Below are positions 1-4,807 of a stretch of 7,323 nucleotides of DNA, piece after piece (the stretch's first letter is position 1; each line of letters begins with the position of its first letter). The notes beneath the pieces were generated by a model. That model saw only the letters and a list, made by a program, of their open reading frames with translations, was not told the origin of the DNA and searched no databases. Position numbers and translations under genes: made by a program. Source of the DNA: an uncultured Spirochaetales bacterium (lineage in GTDB: Bacteria; Spirochaetota; Spirochaetia; Sphaerochaetales; Sphaerochaetaceae); assembly GCA_945947045.1 (NCBI GenBank), contig CAMEXG010000105.1, forward strand, positions 1 to 7,323, written 5' to 3'.

Positions 1-137
1 ACAGACATAAGACCCCGGGAGATGATGGATGGGAGCTTATTGACTGTGGTGAAATTGTCATACACTTGATGAGCCCGGACTTGAGAGAGTTTTATAATCT
101 TGAGAAACTTTGGAAGGTTACAGAGGAATCCAGGTGA
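1..137 (+). CDS. rsfS: Ribosomal silencing factor RsfS, C-terminal end (partial)
   Basis: This is the 3' end of a gene that begins left of the window. The frame starts at base 3 and ends with TGA at 135-137, giving 44 visible residues. The segment GWELIDCGEIVIHLM followed by FYNLEKLW matches the conserved end of the RsfS/Iojap family, where a W-x-h-h-D-x-G-D/E-h-h-V-H strand precedes a Y-x-L-E-K-L-W helix. RsfS proteins bind ribosomal protein L14 (uL14) and block joining of the ribosomal subunits when nutrients are short. Only the last third or so is visible, so the start and upstream partners cannot be judged. A strong terminator follows directly, so this looks like the last gene of its operon and is not co-transcribed with the regulator downstream. 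The identification rests on the motif alone but is quite specific. Confidence 0.88.
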   Translation, partial: RHKTPGDDGWELIDCGEIVIHLMSPDLREFYNLEKLWKVTEESR

Positions 138-138
138 G

Positions 139-167
139 AATACGGCACAACAGTGCCGTATTTTTTT
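139..167 (+). terminator. Rho-independent terminator after rsfS
   Basis: A perfect 10-bp stem (139-148 paired with 153-162) closes a 4-base AACA loop and runs into a T tract at 161-167. It begins two bases after the rsfS stop codon. This is a textbook intrinsic terminator and isolates the downstream regulator from rsfS transcription. Confidence 0.93.
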
Positions 168-178
168 CCCTTCCTCTT

Positions 179-184
179 TATAAA
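179..184 (+). promoter_or_regulatory. Possible -10 box of the LacI-type regulator gene
   Basis: TATAAA lies one base upstream of the shared AT-rich element at 186-207, mirroring the TATAAT placed three bases upstream of the second copy. I could not find a convincing -35 box at the usual distance, because that position overlaps the rsfS terminator. The DNA here is very AT-rich, so chance matches are likely. The parallel arrangement at the two sites is the main support. Confidence 0.35.
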
Positions 185-185
185 A

Positions 186-207
186 TTTAAGTAAAAATTC
201 ATTAAAA
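186..207 (+). promoter_or_regulatory. Candidate operator, copy 1 (upstream of the LacI-type regulator)
   Basis: This 22-bp element starts TTTAAGTAAAAATT and ends ATTAAAA. It matches 1221-1242 at 21 of 22 positions; the single difference is C at 200 against T at 1235. It has imperfect two-fold symmetry, with outer arms TTTAA and TTAAA. It lies 42 bases before the regulator start codon. A near-identical copy in front of the transport operon suggests that the regulator binds here and controls its own gene. This is inferred from repetition and position, not from a known consensus. Confidence 0.6.
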
Positions 208-249
208 TAATTTGAATATACCAATAATCATTGCTATCATGAGGTTGTT

Positions 250-1179
250 ATGGCTACATTGTCGGATATAGCAAAGAAAGCGAAGGTCTCTCAGGCCGCT
301 GCAAGCAGAGTATTAAACCAAGATCCTACCTTCATTGTATCGAAGGAAGTGAGGCTTGCGATCAGGAAGGCTGCGGCGGAGATGGGCTATAGGACACCTA
401 GGCAGAAAAAAGATGACCCAAAGGTGATTAATGTAGGAATCGCAGACTGGCACAGTGTACCTGCATCAAGACGAAGAGAGTTTTCCTATGAAAATCTAGT
501 TCCTTTATCACAATTAGATGTTGAATACTCTTTTTCTAGACTGGAGAGGGGTGTTACCAGAGATCTTGACGCCATAATAGCAGTAGGAATATTCAGTGAA
601 GATGAGATAAACGAGATGATTCTCTCTTCTCCCAATATAATCTTTCTTAACAACAACCAGAATGACACTTTTTTTGACAGGATGTTTATAGACTACGATA
701 CTCCTGTAAAAAAATGTTTTGAGTATCTGAAGAAAAATGGTGCAAAAAGAATAGCATTCATCAATGGTCTTAATGAAGAAGACGGAATAAGGATCGGATA
801 TAGGAGAACTGAAGGCGTAAGAAGCGTAATGAAGGAGGAGGGAGTCTATAACGACCAGTTGTTCCTAATTGGCGATTTAACAGACAACTCCGGTGCCCAA
901 ATGATGAGAAAGGCACTCTCTCTTGATGCCGATGCCGTGGTGTTGGGAACTCAATTAATTGAAAACGGCGTATTGGAAGAGTATGAAAAAAGTGAAAAGA
1001 AACCAATACTCATTCTCCGAAGAGACATAGACTTAGACTATAAGAAAACAAAATTTCCCGTTGTAAGAATGTGTTCTGAACAGCTTTGGGAAGTAACAAA
1101 CCTGCTTATTTACTCTCGATTAAAGAGGCCTGCACCTCCGTTAAAAGTATATATTCAAGCCACATTTGAGGCTGTCTGA
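250..1179 (+). CDS. LacI/GalR-family transcriptional regulator (EbgR-like)
   Basis: This 309-residue cytoplasmic repressor-type protein has an N-terminal LacI helix-turn-helix (residues 3-48): TLSDIAKKAKVS, then the recognition helix SQAAASRVLN, then GY at 46-47. The D-P-T-x-x-V-S segment at 25-31 resembles the EbgR branch. Residues 60-309 form the periplasmic-binding-protein-like effector and dimer domain, including the F-I-N-G strand and R-x-x-E-G-V-R helix typical of the fold. The linker (48-58) lacks the A-R-x-L hinge-helix motif of LacI and PurR. The usual S-D-x-x-A-x-G effector segment reads T-Q-L-I-E-N-G here, so the ligand is not predictable. GAGG at 241-244, five bases before ATG, supports this start. 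The gene precedes the transport operon on the same strand with a 99-base gap, and both genes carry the same upstream element. It is probably the local regulator of that operon. The family call is firm; the effector is unknown. Confidence 0.93.
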   Translation: MATLSDIAKKAKVSQAAASRVLNQDPTFIVSKEVRLAIRKAAAEMGYRTPRQKKDDPKVINVGIADWHSVPASRRREFSYENLVPLSQLDVEYSFSRLERGVTRDLDAIIAVGIFSEDEINEMILSSPNIIFLNNNQNDTFFDRMFIDYDTPVKKCFEYLKKNGAKRIAFINGLNEEDGIRIGYRRTEGVRSVMKEEGVYNDQLFLIGDLTDNSGAQMMRKALSLDADAVVLGTQLIENGVLEEYEKSEKKPILILRRDIDLDYKKTKFPVVRMCSEQLWEVTNLLIYSRLKRPAPPLKVYIQATFEAV

Positions 1180-1187
1180 TTTTTTTT
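1158..1187 (+). terminator. Possible weak terminator at the end of the regulator gene
   Basis: A short AGCC/GGCT stem (1158-1161 with 1170-1173) overlaps the end of the coding region. After six bases comes a run of eight T at 1180-1187. The stem has only four pairs and is separated from the T tract, so termination would be inefficient. Partial read-through from the regulator into the transport operon is plausible. Confidence 0.3.
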
Positions 1188-1211
1188 AAGGATGGCTTAT
1201 ATGGGAATATT

Positions 1212-1217
1212 TATAAT
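1212..1217 (+). promoter_or_regulatory. Probable -10 box of the transport operon
   Basis: A perfect TATAAT lies three bases before the second copy of the shared element. Transcription would start around 1223-1226, inside that element, which is the arrangement expected for repression by a bound regulator. No good -35 hexamer lies 16-18 bases upstream, so the promoter may be weak or need an activator. The call rests on the -10 match and the context. Confidence 0.5.
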
Positions 1218-1220
1218 ATC

Positions 1221-1242
1221 TTTAAGTAAAAATTTATTAAAA
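1221..1242 (+). promoter_or_regulatory. Candidate operator, copy 2 (upstream of the transport operon)
   Basis: This is the second copy of the 22-bp element seen at 186-207, with one mismatch. Here the right arm TTTATTAAA (1233-1241) mirrors the left arm TTTAAGTAAA (1221-1230) apart from one extra G. It is 36 bases before the start codon of the binding protein and directly downstream of TATAAT. The likely binder is the LacI-type protein encoded at 250-1179. Confidence 0.62.
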
Positions 1243-1248
1243 AATCAC

Positions 1249-1260
1249 TACCTACGGGTA
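1249..1260 (+). other. Small UACG-tetraloop hairpin in the operon leader
   Basis: UACC (1249-1252) pairs perfectly with GGUA (1257-1260) around a UACG loop, giving the C(UACG)G form of the unusually stable UNCG tetraloop class. The hairpin ends six bases before the ribosome-binding site AGGAG (1267-1271). The stem has only four pairs, so a role in mRNA protection or translation is speculative. Confidence 0.4.
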
Positions 1261-1278
1261 TGAAATAGGAGAAAAACT

Positions 1279-2295
1279 ATGAAAAAGACTATTGTATTCT
1301 TAGTCATCGTCTCACTTGTAGCATCCCTCTTTGCTCAGGGTGCAGGTGAAAGTGCCGCAGACTCCAAAAAAGTCGATACACTCAGTATCACATTCGTTCC
1401 GTCAAGGGATACAGATGATATCGTAGTTGCAACAAAGCCTTTGGAGGGACTTTTGAAGGATCAGCTCTTGAAAGAAGGCTGGACTGTAGACAATGTCAAG
1501 ATTCTTGTAGGTACATCCTATGAGACCGCTGGAGAGGCTTTAGATGCTGGAACCTCCGATCTTGCCTTCATTCCTGCAGGTACATATGTACAGTACGAAG
1601 ATGGAGCTGAAGTCATTTTGACAGCACTCAGAAAGGGTAAGTCGGTAAACTCAGATGATCCTAAGGAATGGAACAGCAACGAGCCTATTACAAACAGTGA
1701 CGAAATGGTTGTAGGTTACCGCTCACTTATCTACAGCGGAATCACAGAAAAGGGAAAGGCACTTGCCGCGAAGGTGAACAATGGAGAGGAATTGACATGG
1801 GAGGAACTAAATGCTTGCTCATGGGGCGTCGCCTCCACAACAAGTAGTGCTGGATACATCTATCCTTCAATCTGGCTTTATGAAAGATTTGGAAAGACGG
1901 TAGCGGATTTGGAACATGCTGTTCAGGCAGGTTATGCAGCTGCTTTTGCAGGTCTGGCTTCAGGTATGTATGATGTCATCGTATGTTATGCTGACGGAAG
2001 ACAAGACTATGAAGGAAAGTGGATGAGTGAATGGGGCAGACCAAATACAATTTGGGAAGACATGGATGTAATCGGTGTAACAGACTTTATTATGAACGAC
2101 ACTATCAGTGCATCTAAGGCTTCTGAGAAGATGACACCGGAATTCATCAGTGCTTTGCAGGAAGCATTTATAGAGATAGCAAAGACTGAAGAGGGAAAGA
2201 AAGTCATCTCAATCTATAACCATGAAGGTTATCAGGTTGCTTCAGACAGTGACTACGACGCTGCACGCACAGTACAGGCACTCTTCAAGAAATAA
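1279..2295 (+). CDS. phnD: Phosphonate-family (PhnD-like) ABC transporter substrate-binding protein
   Basis: This 338-residue exported protein captures the ligand for the importer encoded downstream. Residues 1-19 form a signal peptide (MKK, hydrophobic core, then SLFA before Q20). There is no lipobox cysteine, so cleavage after A19 is likely and the protein should be soluble in the periplasm. Family features are G-T-S-Y-E-T-A-G-E-A-L-D-A-G-T-S-D (78-94), FIPAGTYV (97-104), the serine-rich loop ASTTSSAGYIYP (185-196), which corresponds to the phosphate-gripping STSG loop of PhnD, and FIMNDTIS (270-277), which corresponds to the I-P-N-D-P segment. The region usually holding G-S-H-D reads A-G-Y-A (217-220), so the ligand may not be a classic phosphonate. 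AGGAG at 1267-1271 sets the start. This is the first gene of the operon, preceded by a putative operator and followed by a hairpin. The fold and family are confident; the substrate is not. The symbol indicates family only. Confidence 0.9.
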   Translation: MKKTIVFLVIVSLVASLFAQGAGESAADSKKVDTLSITFVPSRDTDDIVVATKPLEGLLKDQLLKEGWTVDNVKILVGTSYETAGEALDAGTSDLAFIPAGTYVQYEDGAEVILTALRKGKSVNSDDPKEWNSNEPITNSDEMVVGYRSLIYSGITEKGKALAAKVNNGEELTWEELNACSWGVASTTSSAGYIYPSIWLYERFGKTVADLEHAVQAGYAAAFAGLASGMYDVIVCYADGRQDYEGKWMSEWGRPNTIWEDMDVIGVTDFIMNDTISASKASEKMTPEFISALQEAFIEIAKTEEGKKVISIYNHEGYQVASDSDYDAARTVQALFKK

Positions 2296-2301
2296 TTTAT
2301 C

Positions 2302-2321
2302 AGGGCAGAGAAATCTGCCCT
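2302..2321 (+). other. Intercistronic hairpin with a GAAA tetraloop
   Basis: AGGGCAGA (2302-2309) and TCTGCCCT (2314-2321) form a perfect 8-bp stem around a GAAA (GNRA-class) loop. It begins seven bases after the binding-protein stop codon. Only TTT follows before CCC, so it is at best a leaky terminator. Hairpins after binding-protein genes commonly stabilise the upstream mRNA or reduce read-through, so that binding protein is made in excess of the membrane parts. It ends seven bases before the SD sequence of the ATPase gene. Confidence 0.7.
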
Positions 2322-2337
2322 TTCCCTGGAGGTTTTC

Positions 2338-3117
2338 ATGATTATCTTTGATAAAGTAAGCAAAGTGTATCCCAATGGAGTCAAGGGCCTTGATAATGTA
2401 TCCCTTAGAATCGAGCAAGGTGAATTTGTAGGGATAATAGGGCTTTCGGGAGCTGGTAAATCAACTCTAATCCGTTCCATAAATAGAATGCATGAGATCA
2501 CAGATGGAAGCTTGACTGTAGATGGAATAGACGTTGAAAGCCTCAAGGGAAAGCAACTGAGGGCATTCAGAAGACAAATCGGTATGATATTCCAGTCTTT
2601 CAATCTCGTGACAAGAACAACTGTAATAAAGAATGTCCTGACATCTTTTGTTCCAGATCTGCCATTTTGGCGTGTGCTTTTTGGGGTATTCCCAAAAGAA
2701 ATGAAAATAAAAGCTCTCGAAGCCTTGGATAACATGGGTATCCTTGACAAGGCATACATGCGTACCGACCAACTGTCAGGAGGACAGATGCAGCGAGTGG
2801 CACTGGCAAGAACTTTGGCGCAGAACCCGAAGATTATTCTTGCGGACGAACCTGTGGCTGCTTTGGACCCTGTTACAGCAAGACAAGTAATGGATGACTT
2901 CAAAAAGATAAATAAAGAGATGAATATATCTGTCTTGATCAATATCCATCACGTAGATCTGGCATTGGAGTATGTGGACAGAATCATAGGAATAAAAGCT
3001 GGAAAAATAGTATATGACGGAAAAGCATCTGACATAGACAATGAAGTATTGAAAGAAATCTATGGCGGTGACTTGGATAAAGTAGGTTCCAGCGAAGATT
3101 TGTTAAAGAGGGAATAG
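2338..3117 (+). CDS. phnC: Phosphonate-type ABC transporter ATP-binding protein (PhnC-like)
   Basis: This 259-residue cytoplasmic ATPase powers the importer. All nucleotide-binding elements are intact: Walker A GLSGAGKS (35-42), Q-loop Q86 in IGMIFQSFNL, ABC signature LSGGQMQRVALAR (146-158), Walker B IILADEP (166-172) with catalytic E171, D-loop ALDP (175-178) and switch histidine H204 in NIHHVDLA. The PhnC family usually has H-Q-V-D at the switch; here it is H-H-V-D. The insertion with PFWRVLFGVFPK (109-120) between Q-loop and signature is typical of PhnC and separates it from generic polar amino acid or metal ATPases. GGAGG at 2328-2332, five bases before ATG, fixes the start. The gene follows the binding protein after 42 bases containing a hairpin, and is one base from the first permease, so the two are translationally linked. 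Confidence 0.93.
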   Translation: MIIFDKVSKVYPNGVKGLDNVSLRIEQGEFVGIIGLSGAGKSTLIRSINRMHEITDGSLTVDGIDVESLKGKQLRAFRRQIGMIFQSFNLVTRTTVIKNVLTSFVPDLPFWRVLFGVFPKEMKIKALEALDNMGILDKAYMRTDQLSGGQMQRVALARTLAQNPKIILADEPVAALDPVTARQVMDDFKKINKEMNISVLINIHHVDLALEYVDRIIGIKAGKIVYDGKASDIDNEVLKEIYGGDLDKVGSSEDLLKRE

Positions 3118-3118
3118 T

Positions 3119-3940
3119 ATGGGGCTCTATGATAAAATCTTTAAACCAAAGGAATATACTTTGGCAAATGGAAAGAAAATAGAAGAGAAGGCATCGAGAG
3201 CACCTTTGGTTCTTTTGATACTATTATTCGCCTCTATTCTCTCTATAAAGGTCACAGGTTTTAACCTTTCCACTTTGGCAAAAAGAGGTAATCAGTTTTG
3301 GGTCATTCTTGGAAAGATGTTCCCGCCGGACCCCGAGTATATTCCATCTATTTGGGGACCGTTGTTCGATACAATAAAGATGAGCATAATCGGTTCTCTT
3401 GTGGGGGCGTTGGTGGCCATACCTGTTGCCATGTTGTCTTCTTCAAACATCATAAAAAACAAGGTTGTAATAGTAGGTGTAAGATTATTGTTTTCTGTAG
3501 CCAGAACTCTTCCTACACTTGTTACAGCCTTGATCGCCACGTTCATCTTTGGCTTGGGTACCACGGCAGGCTCAGTGTCCATAGCTATATTCACGTTTGC
3601 ATATGTGGGGAAACTGCTTTATGAGCAGATAGAGACAGTAGACATGGGGTCCTTTGAAGCGATGGAGGCTATGGGATGCACAAAAATCAGAGCCTTCATA
3701 GAATCTGTATTACCGCAGGTCCTGCCTGGATATCTGTCAAACAGCCTTTACTGTTTTGAAGGCAATGTAAGATATGCAGCAATTCTTGGATATGTAGGAG
3801 CAGGAGGTATAGGACTGATCCTAAACTCTGAAATTGGCTGGAGAAATTACTCGAGGGTAGGAATGATTCTCATTATTCTTTTCATTACTGTAGTCATCAT
3901 TGAATATCTAAGCTTCTGGCTCAGAGAAAAGCTAAGTTGA
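3119..3940 (+). CDS. phnE: Phosphonate-type ABC transporter permease 1 (PhnE-like)
   Basis: This 273-residue inner-membrane protein is half of the transport channel. Hydrophobic segments lie near residues 29-47, 86-106, 116-146, 150-167, 220-237 and 247-267, consistent with a six-helix MetI-type permease. The cytoplasmic coupling helix with the EAA motif is at 180-203 (EAMEAMGCTKIRAF onward, with LPQVLPG). G-Y-V-G-A-G-G-I-G (224-232) is a PhnE hallmark shared with permease 2. The P-P-D-P stretch (69-72) before the second helix is also family-typical. The start ATG lies one base after the ATPase stop, with AGAGGG at 3107-3112 as ribosome-binding site inside the preceding gene. The tandem permeases probably form a heterodimer with two copies of the ATPase. 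Substrate is not deducible from the permease. Confidence 0.92.
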   Translation: MGLYDKIFKPKEYTLANGKKIEEKASRAPLVLLILLFASILSIKVTGFNLSTLAKRGNQFWVILGKMFPPDPEYIPSIWGPLFDTIKMSIIGSLVGALVAIPVAMLSSSNIIKNKVVIVGVRLLFSVARTLPTLVTALIATFIFGLGTTAGSVSIAIFTFAYVGKLLYEQIETVDMGSFEAMEAMGCTKIRAFIESVLPQVLPGYLSNSLYCFEGNVRYAAILGYVGAGGIGLILNSEIGWRNYSRVGMILIILFITVVIIEYLSFWLREKLS

Positions 3941-3946
3941 AGGGGG
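3940..3946 (+). promoter_or_regulatory. Shine-Dalgarno site that fixes the permease 2 start
   Basis: AGGGGG (part of A-A-GGGGG, 3940-3946) sits five bases before the ATG at 3952. A TTG in the same frame at 3937 would add five residues, but it would place this purine-rich site inside the coding sequence and leave that start without an SD sequence of its own. The ATG is therefore preferred. Confidence 0.75.
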
Positions 3947-3951
3947 AAGAG

Positions 3952-4806
3952 ATGAAGAAAGAAAAAAAGACTAAACCCAGCCCCTGGAAGCCAGGTATGA
4001 CTATACAGGAAATGTATGAAGCAAGACCAAGAATGTGGATGGCGGTCACCGCTATTATAGTAATAATGGCATTCTTGATCGCTTGGTCCGGCACGGCTTT
4101 TACAGGGATGGATGGAACTGAAGTGGATGGTTGGGCTGTGGCCAAATCAATAATAAGGGGTATCTTCCATCCCTCTGCGTCACTTTTATTCAACTTAACT
4201 ACAGAGGGTGTCCCTTACTTGTTGTTGGAGACGCTATGTATAGCTTTCTTGGGAACATTGGTGGGTGCAGTACTGGCGATTCCATTTGCCTTTTTGGGAG
4301 CTACAAACGTAGTACCTAAGCCTATTGCCCTTGTATTCAGGACAATAGTAATGGCTATAAGAACTATACCAGCCTTTGTATATGGATTAATGTTTATAAG
4401 AGTCACAGGACCTGGACCATTTGCAGGCTTATTGACAATGAGTGTATGTTCCATAGGAATGATTTCAAAGATGTTCATCGAGTCCATAGAGGACCTGGAT
4501 GGAAGGATTCTTGAATCCCTCGATGCTTCTGGCTGCACTACATTCCAGAAGATCAGATACGGAATTGTGCCGCAGATATCAGCAGATTTTGCTTCGACTC
4601 TCATCTACCGTTTTGATATGAACCTTAGAGATACTACTGTTCTCGGTCTTGTGGGGGCAGGTGGAATCGGAGCCCCGTTGGTATTTGCCATGAACTGTTA
4701 TAAGTGGGATCAGGCAGGAGCGATTCTTGTTGGCTTGATTATCTTGATCCTTATTATCGAATGGTTCTCAAACAAGCTTAGAAATAGGCTTGCAAGAGGA
4801 ATTTGA
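3952..4806 (+). CDS. phnE: Phosphonate-type ABC transporter permease 2 (PhnE-like)
   Basis: This is the second channel subunit, 284 residues. The N-terminus is lysine-rich and cytoplasmic (1-27), followed by hydrophobic segments near 30-47, 91-116, 124-150, 156-176, 226-247 and 256-271. The family motif R-T-I-P-A-F-V-Y (137-144) with G-P-G-P-F-A-G-L (153-160) is strongly PhnE-like. The EAA coupling loop is ESLDASGCTTFQKIRYGIVP (188-207), and G-L-V-G-A-G-G-I-G (232-240) repeats the permease 1 hallmark. Compared with permease 1 it has a longer loop after helix 1 (48-90). The two proteins are clearly diverged paralogues rather than a recent duplication. I chose ATG 3952 over an in-frame TTG at 3937 because of the SD site between them. 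The spacing is 11 bases after permease 1 and one base before the phosphoesterase gene. Confidence 0.92.
   Translation: MKKEKKTKPSPWKPGMTIQEMYEARPRMWMAVTAIIVIMAFLIAWSGTAFTGMDGTEVDGWAVAKSIIRGIFHPSASLLFNLTTEGVPYLLLETLCIAFLGTLVGAVLAIPFAFLGATNVVPKPIALVFRTIVMAIRTIPAFVYGLMFIRVTGPGPFAGLLTMSVCSIGMISKMFIESIEDLDGRILESLDASGCTTFQKIRYGIVPQISADFASTLIYRFDMNLRDTTVLGLVGAGGIGAPLVFAMNCYKWDQAGAILVGLIILILIIEWFSNKLRNRLARGI
4795..4800 (+). promoter_or_regulatory. Shine-Dalgarno site that fixes the phosphoesterase start
   Basis: AGAGGA at 4795-4800 lies seven bases before the ATG at 4808. An upstream in-frame TTG at 4790 overlaps permease 2 and would swallow this site. Starting at ATG 4808 also makes the protein begin exactly at the first strand of the phosphoesterase fold (MRIIYTSDLH), as expected. 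Confidence 0.78.
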
Positions 4807-4807
4807 C

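Noticed and set aside
212..240. TTGAAT and TATCAT with a 17-base spacer as a promoter for the regulator
   Set aside because: The spacing is ideal, but transcription would start around 247, after the SD site and almost at the ATG, giving a leaderless message despite a good GAGG. The box before the shared element is a better though still weak candidate.
1279..1345. Lipoprotein signal on the binding protein
   Set aside because: There is no cysteine near the end of the hydrophobic leader, so a standard cleaved signal peptide is more likely.
2253..2942. Long open frame on the - strand opposite the ATPase gene
   Set aside because: It lies wholly antisense to a gene with every ABC ATPase motif, resembles no family I know, and is explained by codon bias of the real gene.
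3119..4806. Recent duplication of a permease gene
   Set aside because: The two permeases share only family motifs; their N-termini, loops and lengths differ widely. Paired PhnE genes are common in this transporter family.
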